A DNA stretch of 64,000 nucleotides from NCBI RefSeq assembly GCF_036227565.1, contig NZ_CP109460.1, forward strand, positions 248,001 through 312,000, in the 5' to 3' direction. Shown in pieces: positions 19,208 through 27,524 of this stretch (position 1 is the stretch's first letter; each line of letters starts with the position of its first letter). The stretch is from Streptomyces sp. NBC_01454. Lineage in GTDB: Bacteria > Actinomycetota > Actinomycetes > Streptomycetales > Streptomycetaceae. Under the pieces are notes generated by a model. The model did no database searches. It was given only the letters and a program-made list of their open reading frames with translations, and was not told the origin of the DNA. The translations under genes and the position numbers were made by a program.

Positions 19208-19220
19208 TGACGTAGCGTCA
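19208..19220. promoter_or_regulatory. Short inverted repeat TGACG-TAG-CGTCA in an AT-rich patch
   Basis: The palindrome overlaps a TTGACG element inside ATTAATTGACGTAGC, about 60 bp after the terminator hairpin and 650 bp upstream of the second LAL gene. It may mark the promoter of that gene. Confidence 0.4.
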
Positions 19221-19862
19221 CTTTCGCTGTACGCCCCGGGTCGCCGCCAGCCCGCCCGCGCCTGCCGCCGGCCCCCACCGTGCCGCACACTCCGGAAACC
19301 GGACCGCACGCAGCGGCGTTGCGCCGCCGACGACGGCGATGCGGCCCGTACGGCACCGCCACCCTGGCCCCGGCGGACCGCTGCCGATGCCCCCGTCCGT
19401 CCCGCCACACGGTGCACGGGTCTCACTCCCGGCCGGATGCTCGGGCTAGAGTCAACTCCGCGGGAACGCGCTGTCGCCGGCATGCATCACCGGCGGCCCG
19501 GGCATATGCCCCTGAGCGGAGTTATCCCAGCTCAGGGATGGGCAGATGGCGTGCTCCAGCACGACGCGCACGGCCACGGGGAGGCCTCTTCACCCAAGCG
19601 TCGCCTCCCGGGCACCCCCGGCGGCCTCCCGTTCACCACATATAGGAGAAACTGGAGAAAGCTTCCCAGCGGGGAGAGGGCAAGGAAACAGTCATGGACA
19701 GGCAGCATTCCTGTGCGCACAGGCGCCGCCGCGTACCGCGCGGGGCTCCGGCGGGAGCCGACCGGCCGGCGGCCGGCGGGCGCCCGGATGCCGCGTTCCT
19801 GCCCGCGGAGGACTGCCCGGCACGACCGTGCCGGGTGCAGGTGCGGACAGAGGAGATTCCCG

Positions 19863-22742
19863 ATGACCGACGGGATACCCACCGACGCGTTCGAGTGCCG
19901 GCGGGACACGCTGGCCCTCGTCAACCGCGAGGAGGAGATGTCCTCGCTCTCCGCTCTCGTGCAGGACGCCCGCGCCGGGTCAGGCGGTATCGCGCTCGTG
20001 GAGGGCGTCGTCGGCATCGGGAAGAGCCTGCTGCTGCACCGGCTCGTGGCCACGCTCCCCACCGAGGGTCTGCAGGTGCTGGAGGCCCGCTGTGACGCGC
20101 TGGAGCGCGACTTCCCCTTCGGCGTCGTACGCCAGCTCTTCGAGCCACTGCTGGCCACCCTCGACGAACCGCGGCTCACCCGGCTGCTGGCCGGCAGTGC
20201 CCGTACCGCCGCGCAGGCGCTGAGCGGGGAGACGCTGCCGGGCGACGTCATGCTCCCCACCGAGGACATGTCGTACGCCGTGCTGCACGGGCTGTACTGG
20301 TTCACCTGCAATGTGGCGGCGGAGGCGCCGCTCGTCATCGTGGTCGACGACGCGCACTGCGCCGATATGGCCTCGCTGCGCTTCCTGACCCACCTCGCCC
20401 GCCGGATCGAGGGCCTGCCCATCCTGCTGGTGCTGTCCCAGCGCACCGGCGACAAGGCGACGACGGACGCCGCGCTCCTCGGTGACATCGCCGCGCAGCC
20501 GCTGTGCCGGGTGCTGCGGCCCGGCCCGCTGACCTGCCAGGGGATCGGCCGGATGGTGAAGACCGTCTTCGGTCACGAGGCGGACGAGGAATTCCACGAG
20601 GCCTGCCTGGCGCTCACCGGCGGCAACCCGCTGCTCGTCCACTCCCTGCTGAGCGTGCTCCGGCTCGACGGCCGGCCGCCCACGGTCGATGCTCTCGGGT
20701 ACATCGCCCAGGACGGCACGTTCGTCCACGAGGCGGTCCGGGCCATCCTGCAGAGCCAGCCCGAGTCCGCCTCGGCGGCGGCCCGCGCGCTGGCGGTGAT
20801 GGGCGACGAGGCCCTGCCGGAGGTGTGCGCACGGCTGGCCGGGCTCGATGACGCGACCCACTCGGCCGCGATGTGGGCCCTGCGGTCCAACGGGCTGGTC
20901 TCGGAGGTCGACGACGGCCGGAGATGGTCCTTCAATCACGGACTGATCAGGGAAGTCATCGTGGCGGACCTGCCCCCCGAGCGGCTCGCCGAGGCACACC
21001 AGCGCGCCGCCCGTCTGCTGCTGGACGCGGGGGCGCGTGCCGAGCAGGTGGCCGGCCATCTGCTGATGACGACCCTGCCGGCCACCGAGGACTGGGCGGT
21101 GACCGTGCTGCGGGAGGCCGCCCGGGAGGCGTCGTTCCGCGGCGCCCCGGCGCTGGCGGTGGATCTGCTGCGGCACTGCCTTCCTGCGGACGGGCAGCCG
21201 CCCGAGGACACCGCGGTCCTGGTGGAGCTGGGACTGGCCGAGGCGGGCGTGGACCCGCAGGCGAGCGTCCGGCATCTGCAGGCGGCGCTGGAGCACGTCC
21301 ATGAACCGTCGCTGCGCTTCCGGCTGCTCAGCTCACTGGCCAGCGGCCTGATCCGCAGCGGGCAGTCGCTCCAGGCGGTGCGGCTGCTCGCCGAGCAGGC
21401 GCCGACGGTCCGCGACGCCGATCTGCAGCGCCTGCTGGAGGGTCAGCGGCTGATGGCGTCGGCGGAGGACCTGAGCAGCTTCGCGGTGACCCTGCGGGAG
21501 TATCCGTTCGACATCAGCCGGCCCGGCACCACCCCCGGCGAGCGGGCCCTGATCGCCGCGGGGGCCGGACTCTGCTCGGTGCGCGCGGACCGGGCGCAGG
21601 AGTCGGCCGCCGCGGCCCGCCGCGTGCTGGAGAGCAGCGTGCCCGGTGTCGACTCGCCGTTCTTCCTGACCACGGCGGCGACGGCGCTGCTGTACGCGGG
21701 TCTGCCGGACGAGGCGGATGCCGCCTATGGGCGGATCATCGACGACACCCGGGCGAGCCAGCGGCTGCTGCTGTACGGCCTGTGCCAGGCGCTGCGGGCC
21801 GAGGCACGCTACCGGCTGGGGGCGCTGTCGGAGTCGCTGGCGGCCACCCGCTCGGCGCTGAACGTGGTACCGCCCCGCCACTGGGGCCGCACGCTGGCGC
21901 TGCCGGTCGCGACCCAGATCCATGCGTTGATCGACACCGGTGATCTCGCGGGCGCCGACGCCGCGGCCGCGCAGGCCTTCCCGTCGACGAGCCTGGACAC
22001 CTGGCAGTGGAACGAGTTCCTGTGCGCGCGGGGGCGCCTGCGGCTCGCTCACCAGGATCCGAAGGCGGCGCTGGCGGATCTCCTGGAGGCCGGCAGACGG
22101 CAGCACCAGTGGACCCGGACGAGTCCGGCGGTGTCGTCCTGGTGGTCCTGGGCCGGCCGTGCCCATCTCGCCCTGGGGGCGCTCGCACCGGCCCGGGAGC
22201 TCGCGGAGGACGCGGTGGAAAGCGCCCGGAAGGGGAATCTGACCGATGCGCTGGGTGCCGGTCTGCGGCTCCTCGCGACGACGGAGAGCGGCCCCCGGAA
22301 GCTAGGCATGCTGGAGGAGGCGCTGTCCGCCCTCGCCGGTTCCCCGGCACGCCTCGAACTGGCCCACACTCTGGTCGATTACGGCGCCGCGCTGCATGCG
22401 TGCGGTCACACGGAAGCGGCCCGGGAGACGCTGCGCCAGGGACTCGATCTGGCCTACACGCTCGGCGCCGCCCGGCTGCGCGCCCGGGCCAACGACGCGC
22501 TGCTGGCCACCGGTGCCCGTCCGCGCCGGGTCACTTCGAGCGGAGTGGAGTCGCTGACGCCGAGCGAGGCGCAGGTGGCGCGGATGGCTGCGGTGGGGGA
22601 GACCAACCGCGAGATCGCCGAGGAGCTGTTCGTGACCCAGCGCACCGTCGAGCAGCATCTGACCTCGGTGTACCGCAAGCTCGCGGTGTCCGGGCGGCGT
22701 GGCCTGGGTTCGTTCTTCGACCCGGAGCGGACAGCGACCTGA
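19863..22742 (+). CDS. LuxR-family large ATP-binding (LAL) transcriptional regulator
   Basis: A 959-residue LAL protein with P-loop GVVGIGKS (48-55), Walker B LVIVVDDAHCAD (about 157-168), a helical-repeat central region and a C-terminal LuxR helix-turn-helix (LTPSEAQVARMAAVGETNREIAEEL, about 895-945). The ATG at 19863 is preceded by AGGAG at 7 bases, and similarity to the first LAL begins here, although the frame stays open far upstream. Together with the other LAL and the PAS-LuxR gene it forms a three-regulator array like those of polyene clusters. It is convergent with the phosphopantetheinyl transferase gene. Confidence 0.93.
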   Translation: MTDGIPTDAFECRRDTLALVNREEEMSSLSALVQDARAGSGGIALVEGVVGIGKSLLLHRLVATLPTEGLQVLEARCDALERDFPFGVVRQLFEPLLATLDEPRLTRLLAGSARTAAQALSGETLPGDVMLPTEDMSYAVLHGLYWFTCNVAAEAPLVIVVDDAHCADMASLRFLTHLARRIEGLPILLVLSQRTGDKATTDAALLGDIAAQPLCRVLRPGPLTCQGIGRMVKTVFGHEADEEFHEACLALTGGNPLLVHSLLSVLRLDGRPPTVDALGYIAQDGTFVHEAVRAILQSQPESASAAARALAVMGDEALPEVCARLAGLDDATHSAAMWALRSNGLVSEVDDGRRWSFNHGLIREVIVADLPPERLAEAHQRAARLLLDAGARAEQVAGHLLMTTLPATEDWAVTVLREAAREASFRGAPALAVDLLRHCLPADGQPPEDTAVLVELGLAEAGVDPQASVRHLQAALEHVHEPSLRFRLLSSLASGLIRSGQSLQAVRLLAEQAPTVRDADLQRLLEGQRLMASAEDLSSFAVTLREYPFDISRPGTTPGERALIAAGAGLCSVRADRAQESAAAARRVLESSVPGVDSPFFLTTAATALLYAGLPDEADAAYGRIIDDTRASQRLLLYGLCQALRAEARYRLGALSESLAATRSALNVVPPRHWGRTLALPVATQIHALIDTGDLAGADAAAAQAFPSTSLDTWQWNEFLCARGRLRLAHQDPKAALADLLEAGRRQHQWTRTSPAVSSWWSWAGRAHLALGALAPARELAEDAVESARKGNLTDALGAGLRLLATTESGPRKLGMLEEALSALAGSPARLELAHTLVDYGAALHACGHTEAARETLRQGLDLAYTLGAARLRARANDALLATGARPRRVTSSGVESLTPSEAQVARMAAVGETNREIAEELFVTQRTVEQHLTSVYRKLAVSGRRGLGSFFDPERTAT

Positions 22743-22843
22743 CGTCGCGGCCGTAGGGCGTCCTCGCACCGTCCCGCGGGGCATGGTGTCTTGTGCCGTG
22801 CCCGGCCGGCTGCGGTCCACGCCGGAGGTGGCGCGGCGGCCGG

Positions 22844-23563
22844 TCACCGCGCGGACCCCGCCGCGGCCCCGGACCCCGGCGCGGGACTCGTCCGCTCTCC
22901 CTGGACGGCGAGGACGGCGACCGCGGTCAGGACCAGGCCCGCCCGCACGGCCCAGCGCCCCCGGAAGCCGGTCAGCAGGTCCTCTCCGAGCGGCCATCCG
23001 GGCACCAGCAGCCGCGCGGTGAAGGTCCCGTCGTCCGGGTCGAAGGAGAGGAAGGCGTCCTCGAATCCCAGCGGGCGCCCGGTCATCGGGTACCAGGCCT
23101 TGTACACGGACTCCTTGGCGCTGAACAGCATCCGGTCCCAGGGCAACGGCGGTGCCCCGTCAGGGTTGTGGGGAAGTCCGGCGCGTTCCCCGGGCAGCGC
23201 CACGGCCTCAAGGACGCCGTCCGGCAGCGGCTGGGCCGGCTCGGCGTCGATGCCCAGGGCGAGCACCTCCGTGGACCGTGCGACGACCGCGGCGGCATAG
23301 CCCTCGCAGTGGGTGAGGGCCCCGACGAGCCCGGCGGGCCAGCCCGGTTCCCCGCGCGGGCCCGGCAGGACCGGTACGGGCGGCACACCGAGCCCGGCCA
23401 TCGCCCGGCGGGCGCACCAGCGGCCCGCGGAGAACTCGCGTACGCGCTTGTCGACCGCGCGGGAGACGTGCGGCTCCTCCTCGGGCAGGAGCGCCGCGGC
23501 CGGCGGTTCGTCGCCGAAGAGCTCGGCCGCGGAGACCGTCTCCGGCAGCAGCTCATCGATCAT
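22844..23563 (-). CDS. Sfp/EntD-type 4'-phosphopantetheinyl transferase
   Basis: A 239-residue phosphopantetheinyl transferase that would convert apo carrier proteins to the holo form using coenzyme A. Visible motifs are the N-terminal RVREFSAGRWCARRAM (about 43-58), GIDAE with metal-binding Asp (about 104-108) and the catalytic FSAKESVYKAWYP (about 150-162). Its length is that of the EntD-like subgroup. It probably primes the polyketide synthase ACPs. It is transcribed alone, convergent with the LAL gene, and a PAS-LuxR box lies 264 bp upstream. Confidence 0.92.
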   Translation of the reverse strand: MIDELLPETVSAAELFGDEPPAAALLPEEEPHVSRAVDKRVREFSAGRWCARRAMAGLGVPPVPVLPGPRGEPGWPAGLVGALTHCEGYAAAVVARSTEVLALGIDAEPAQPLPDGVLEAVALPGERAGLPHNPDGAPPLPWDRMLFSAKESVYKAWYPMTGRPLGFEDAFLSFDPDDGTFTARLLVPGWPLGEDLLTGFRGRWAVRAGLVLTAVAVLAVQGERTSPAPGSGAAAGSAR

Positions 23564-23934
23564 CGCGTCTCCTGTCCTTGCGGCGGTGGGTGCGCGCCTC
23601 GCGGGGCATCGGCGCGGAGCAGTACCTCACGGCGCCGCACGGCCGAGATTAGAGCGGGTGCCCGGACGGAACCACCGCAGTGGGCGGCCGCGCCTCAAGT
23701 CCCGGGGAAATGCCCAGTCTTTCCGGATCGGACGGGGATGTTCGACCGCGCCGGCGCGGGCACCGCGGACGGCCCCGGGCTCGGGTGGATCCCGGCGAGG
23801 GCGGTGCGTTCCCGGCGGCGGCCGCTTTAGGGGTTTCCCGAACATGGGCCCTGCTCCAATGGCGGAGAGCACATCCTCACCCCGAAAGCCGATCAGTTAC
23901 GCAGTCGAACGGGCTCGAAGAAGGGCAGTTGACC
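23564..23934. promoter_or_regulatory. Divergent intergenic region between the phosphopantetheinyl transferase and DUF5988-like genes
   Basis: No gene is seen in these 371 bp. It contains the PAS-LuxR operator candidate at 23827-23842, and ends with the AAGAAGGG ribosome binding site of the small downstream gene. Confidence 0.6.
23827..23842. promoter_or_regulatory. PimM-type PAS-LuxR operator candidate upstream of the DUF5988-like gene
   Basis: TTAGGGGTTTCCCGAA matches 13 of 16 positions of the consensus and is a clear inverted repeat around GGG-TTT-CCC. It lies 93 bp upstream of the small gene, nearly the same distance as the site upstream of the polyketide synthase (92 bp). Confidence 0.6.
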
Positions 23935-24153
23935 ATGCTGATGAACGAAATGAACGCAGTGCTGCGTGGGGGCCCCACCACCTACGTGGCAGAGGAGGAG
24001 CGGGTCCGCTATGTGCCGGACATGGCGTCGCCGCTCAAGCTGCTCTGCGGCAACCGTTATGAGCATTTCGAGCCGACGGCGGAGCGGGTCCGGCAGGACG
24101 GTCATACGCTCCAGGTGTTCGTCTGGACGGGCTGCACCTACGTGGCCGAGTAG
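23935..24153 (+). CDS. Small DUF5988-like protein
   Basis: The 72-residue product has an NAVLRGGPT start, an EEERVRYVPD segment, LLCGNRYEHFEPT and a terminal LQVFVWTGCTYVAE, a pattern I recall as the DUF5988 family of small proteins found beside polyketide and peptide gene clusters. Its function is not known. AAGAAGGG precedes the ATG at 23935; a second ATG lies two codons later. The shared operator type suggests it belongs to the cluster regulon. A strong terminator follows. Confidence 0.8.
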   Translation: MLMNEMNAVLRGGPTTYVAEEERVRYVPDMASPLKLLCGNRYEHFEPTAERVRQDGHTLQVFVWTGCTYVAE

Positions 24154-24216
24154 CGCCGATCGACCGGGGTCGCGTCGTCGGACTCGGCCTGGGTCGTGCC
24201 GTCGGCCGGAGTCGTG

Positions 24217-24247
24217 CCGGGTGCCCGCAGGACGTACGGGCACCCGG
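24217..24247 (+). terminator. Terminator after the DUF5988-like gene
   Basis: Arms CCGGGTGCCCG (24217-24227) and CGGGCACCCGG (24237-24247) form an 11-bp perfect stem with a 9-base loop, 63 bp after the stop codon. It may also serve the convergent gene that ends at 24270. Confidence 0.75.
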
Positions 24248-24269
24248 CCGCCGTCCGTATCAGCGGCCG

Positions 24270-24974
24270 TCACCCGCCGGCGGTCCACCCCGGGATCGTC
24301 GGCAGCACCTTCTCCGCGACGCCGAGCAGCGTCGCGTCGTCCGGTATCCCGCCGTCCGCGCGCCACAGGGCCACCTCGAAGGAGCCGCCGCTGTCCCGTG
24401 CGTCCCGGGCCACGATGACGGTGCGGGCCGGGACGCCGGGGCCGCTTTTCGTGTCGCTCCCGTCGAGGCGGAAGCTGATGCCGATGGTGCGGTCCGAGTA
24501 CAGGACCGCCGGGCGGCCCAGAACCTTCCGCTGCCGCACGCCGTCCCCCATAAGCAGGGCGGACCCGGCCACCGGACGACGGTCGTAGGTGGCCGACAGC
24601 GTGACGGTGTATGTCCCGAACTCGACGCGGGCCGAGGGAGTTTCGATCTCCTTGCCGTCGGCGAACTTCACGGAGCCGCCGCTGCCGCCGGCGGTCTTCG
24701 CCCTCTCCCCCGGTGTGCCCAGCAGTTCAGCGAGGTCGCGGCGGTTCAGCGCCGTGCACAGCTGCGCCCCGGAGACGTGCCGAGACGCCTTCCCGGACTC
24801 CCCCTGCGTCTTCCCGGGCTCCCCGCCCGAGCAGGTGGCGGGCGACGGGTCGCTGTCCGGGGACGATGTCTCCCCGAACGCCCACAGACCGACTGCGAGC
24901 CCCGCCACCACTGCCCCGGCCGCGACGGCCTGCCCCCACGCGCCCTTCGCAGGCGCGCCGATTTCGTCTGCCAT
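24270..24974 (-). CDS. Membrane-anchored protein of DUF6215 type
   Basis: A 234-residue protein with one N-terminal membrane segment (AWGQAVAAGAVVAGLAVGLWAF, here about residues 10-31) followed by an extracytoplasmic domain that contains CTALNRRDLAELLGTPGE, VEFGTYTVTLSATYDRRPV and RTIGISFRL. I recall this pattern as DUF6215 of actinobacteria, function unknown. The ATG at 24974 has GGGGGA upstream and begins the family-like MADEIGA; the frame remains open upstream without similarity. Divergent from the lipoprotein gene. Confidence 0.7.
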   Translation of the reverse strand: MADEIGAPAKGAWGQAVAAGAVVAGLAVGLWAFGETSSPDSDPSPATCSGGEPGKTQGESGKASRHVSGAQLCTALNRRDLAELLGTPGERAKTAGGSGGSVKFADGKEIETPSARVEFGTYTVTLSATYDRRPVAGSALLMGDGVRQRKVLGRPAVLYSDRTIGISFRLDGSDTKSGPGVPARTVIVARDARDSGGSFEVALWRADGGIPDDATLLGVAEKVLPTIPGWTAGG

Positions 24975-25309
24975 GTCCCCCGCTTGCAGTGATCCCCCGA
25001 TATGTGCTCGGGGACTGTAACCCCTGATCATCGAGCCGACAAGGAAAAGTTTCCGCAACACCGCCCGCTGCGCGGGAATTTCACTCCGGGGAACACCGCG
25101 CGGTGCGCCGGACCGAGCCGGTGGAGTGCCGAACCCCAGCCTCACCTGGGAGGATTTCGAGGCGCGTTCGCCCGGTCACGGAATTTTGCCGGGGAAGCGT
25201 GCCTTTTGCCGCTGCATATCCTTTCGTTACACTTCCGCGGGATTGCCGCAACAGCGAGCAGCCGCCCACGTGTCCTTTGACATTCCCGCTTCCCCGACTG
25301 GAAATTGCC
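24975..25309. other. Divergent intergenic region
   Basis: These 335 bp separate the DUF6215-like gene from the lipoprotein gene. Apart from a 12-bp palindrome CACCGCGCGGTG (25094-25105) and some AT-richer promoter-like sequence around 25030-25080 and 25200-25300, nothing is recognised. Confidence 0.5.
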
Positions 25310-26026
25310 GTGTCCCTTCCCCGCTCCCGGCCGGCTCCCGGTCGTATACGGGTCCTGCCGCCGGTGCTCGGCATGGCGATCGGGGTCCTGCTGCTGAGCG
25401 GATGCACGGGGACCGGGGAGCCCAAGAGCGCGGGGCACACCGCGGGCGCGTCGGCGCCGGCACGGCTGTGGCCCGAGCGCTCGCCCGCACCGCAGCCCTC
25501 CGCCGACGAGGTCGGTTCCCACGAGCGGCCCGCGCGGCTGCGCGGGGTGCCCCGCGTCCCGTCCGGCGACATCCGCAAGGTGCCGCTGCTCACCATCGTC
25601 AAGGCACAGGTCGAGGCGGGCTCCGAGCTCAAGGGCACACCGGAGTTCGACCAGGCCACCACCCAGAAGATCGACCACTGTGCCACCGACCGGAAGCACT
25701 GCCCCGTACGAGCCCCTCAGTACCGGGATCTGAACGACGACGGCAAGGACGAACTGGTCGTCGGCATCGAAGGCTCGGACCACAACCTGGCCCTGTGGGT
25801 CTTCATGCTCAAGGACGGAGCGGTGACCCGGATCATGGACGCCGGCGCCACACCGCTGGCGGTGGAGGTGACCGGCGGGGATGTGATCATCCGGGAGCCG
25901 ACGGGCACGCCCGGCTACGACATGCGCACGGTCTACTCCTGGGACAAGCGCACCCAGTCCATGATCCTTCGGGTCATGGAGTTCGACGAGGTCTACCGGA
26001 CCACGCCCCGCAAGAGCACCTCATGA
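25310..26026 (+). CDS. Lipoprotein with FG-GAP/EF-hand-like repeat, partner of a histidine kinase
   Basis: The 238-residue product has a basic start, a hydrophobic core and a lipobox LLLSGC (Cys near residue 28), so it is exported and lipid-anchored. The mature part contains DLNDDGKDELVVGI, a calcium-loop-like motif also seen in lipoproteins that accompany CseB/CseC- and AfsQ-type two-component systems. The GTG at 25310 gives a standard signal sequence; the frame upstream is not protein-like. Its stop overlaps the kinase start by ATGA, so the two are translationally coupled. It probably modulates the kinase at the outer face of the membrane. Confidence 0.8.
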   Translation: MSLPRSRPAPGRIRVLPPVLGMAIGVLLLSGCTGTGEPKSAGHTAGASAPARLWPERSPAPQPSADEVGSHERPARLRGVPRVPSGDIRKVPLLTIVKAQVEAGSELKGTPEFDQATTQKIDHCATDRKHCPVRAPQYRDLNDDGKDELVVGIEGSDHNLALWVFMLKDGAVTRIMDAGATPLAVEVTGGDVIIREPTGTPGYDMRTVYSWDKRTQSMILRVMEFDEVYRTTPRKSTS

Positions 26027-27303
26027 GCGCCGGCCGGTCCGCGCCCCGGCGCCTCTTCGGGTGGACGGCGACGCTGCGGTGGAAGGCCGCCTTCTTCACC
26101 GTCGTCATGTGCTGTTTCCTCGCCACGGTGCTCGGTGTGCTGGTCCATGTCCTGGTCGGCCGGCAGACCGAGGACCAGGCGCGCGAAGCGGCCTTGGTCG
26201 AGCTGGACTCGGCGGTCGAGGCGTACGTCGACGGCGAACCCCTCGGCCACGATGCGAGGGTGGACCCCTCGGATCTGCCGCCGGCGCTGCGCGACCTGGC
26301 GCGGCGGGGCGAGCGCGGCACCCAGCTCGGCCGGCACGCCGGCCATCCGGTCATGTGGGCGGTCGCCCCGGCCGACGGCACGGCGCTGGCCGTCCGGCAG
26401 GACTACACCCAGCGGGCCGTGGTCCTTCAGGGGCTGGACCGCGCCATCATCGGCTCCGCGGCCGTCGCGATCTTCCTGACGCTGCTCGTCGGTCTGTACG
26501 CCGCTTCGGGGGTCACCCGGCGTCTGCACCGCACCGCGCAGGTGGCGCGCCGGATCAGCGACGGGGATCTGGACGCCCGGGTGGACGACCCCCGCGGCCT
26601 GCGCCCCGGATACGCGAGGGACGAGCCCGCCGCCGTGGCCGCCGCGCTCGACGCGATGGCCGCGAGTCTGCAGACCAAGCTGCACAGCGAGCAGCGCTTC
26701 ACCGCCGATGTGGCCCATGAGCTGCGCACTCCGCTCACCGGTCTGCACGCGGCCGCCGAACTGCTGCCGCCCGGCCGGCCCACCGACATGGTGCAGGAAC
26801 GGGTCCGGGCCATGCGCCGGCTGACCGAGGACCTGCTGGAGATCTCCCGGCTCGATGCCGAGGCGGAGCGCGCCGACCTCGATGTGCATCCGCTGGGGCC
26901 GCTGGCCGAGCGCGCCGTGCGGGCCACGGGGCTGGCGGCCGAGGTACGGGTGGTGCGCGACGCCCGGGTGGAGACCGATCAGCGCAGGCTGGAGCGTGTG
27001 CTGGGGAACCTCGTCGGCAATGCCCACAAGCACGGGCGTCCGCCGGTGACGGTGACCGTGGACGGTCCGGTGATCACCGTACGGGACCACGGCGACGGCT
27101 ACCCCGAGGAGCTGCTGGCCCACGGCCCCCAGCGGTTCCGGAGCCGGCCGGGCAGCGGGAAGCAGGCCGGGCACGGTCTGGGGCTGACGATCGCCCTGGG
27201 GCAGGCCCGGGTGCTGGGCACCACGCTGCGGTTTTCGAACGCGCCCGACGGCGGGGCCGTCGCCGAGCTCACCCTCGCCCCGGACGAGCCGTCCGGGCCC
27301 TGA
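26023..27303 (+). CDS. Sensor histidine kinase, no adjacent response regulator
   Basis: A 426-residue membrane kinase: transmembrane segment about 22-45, extracytoplasmic loop to about 140, second transmembrane segment about 146-166, HAMP-like region (GVTRRLHRTAQVARRISDG), H-box RFTADVAHELRTPLTGL (His near 233), N-box RVLGNLVGNAHKHG, and a G-box RPGSGKQAGHGLGLTIA. It overlaps the upstream lipoprotein gene by four bases. The next gene downstream is a phosphatase, and no response regulator is seen on either side, unlike the cse and afsQ operons. Confidence 0.9.
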   Translation: MSAGRSAPRRLFGWTATLRWKAAFFTVVMCCFLATVLGVLVHVLVGRQTEDQAREAALVELDSAVEAYVDGEPLGHDARVDPSDLPPALRDLARRGERGTQLGRHAGHPVMWAVAPADGTALAVRQDYTQRAVVLQGLDRAIIGSAAVAIFLTLLVGLYAASGVTRRLHRTAQVARRISDGDLDARVDDPRGLRPGYARDEPAAVAAALDAMAASLQTKLHSEQRFTADVAHELRTPLTGLHAAAELLPPGRPTDMVQERVRAMRRLTEDLLEISRLDAEAERADLDVHPLGPLAERAVRATGLAAEVRVVRDARVETDQRRLERVLGNLVGNAHKHGRPPVTVTVDGPVITVRDHGDGYPEELLAHGPQRFRSRPGSGKQAGHGLGLTIALGQARVLGTTLRFSNAPDGGAVAELTLAPDEPSGP

Positions 27304-27524
27304 CAGGGGACCTCGCCCGGACCGGGAGGGGACGCGCTGCGAGCCGGAGGGCCCCGTCGCCCCCGGGCCCGGGGGCGACGGGGCATCCAGGCGCCGCCCC
27401 GTGAAGCTGCGGGAGCCACCGGTGTCGAGAGAGGATGAAGAGACCCCTGGTCTTCAGGGGGGTCGGGTGAGTGAACCAGAGGGACCGGCCGCCGTTTCGG
27501 CGGGCGGTATCAGGAGCGGCTGGT

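Larger units (their letters stand above)
18844..19862. other. 1-kb intergenic region between the PAS-LuxR and second LAL genes
   Basis: The open frames that cross this stretch lack family similarity and codon character, so I see no gene. It contains a PAS-LuxR box (18970-18985), a 17-bp perfect stem terminator (19104-19146), then an AT-rich promoter-like stretch with TGACG-TAG-CGTCA (19208-19220) and an inverted repeat ATCCC-N6-GGGAT (19524-19539). The transcript leader of the LAL gene may be several hundred bases long. Confidence 0.6.

Noticed and set aside
18657..19862. Upstream extension of the second LAL reading frame to 1361 codons
   Set aside because: LAL similarity and a good ribosome binding site start at 19863; the upstream part overlaps the PAS-LuxR gene, a terminator and an operator-like site.
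19694..20095. Possible upstream small ORF overlapping the LAL start
   Set aside because: It has a ribosome-binding-like leader but a poor codon pattern and no family, and it runs inside the LAL gene in another frame.
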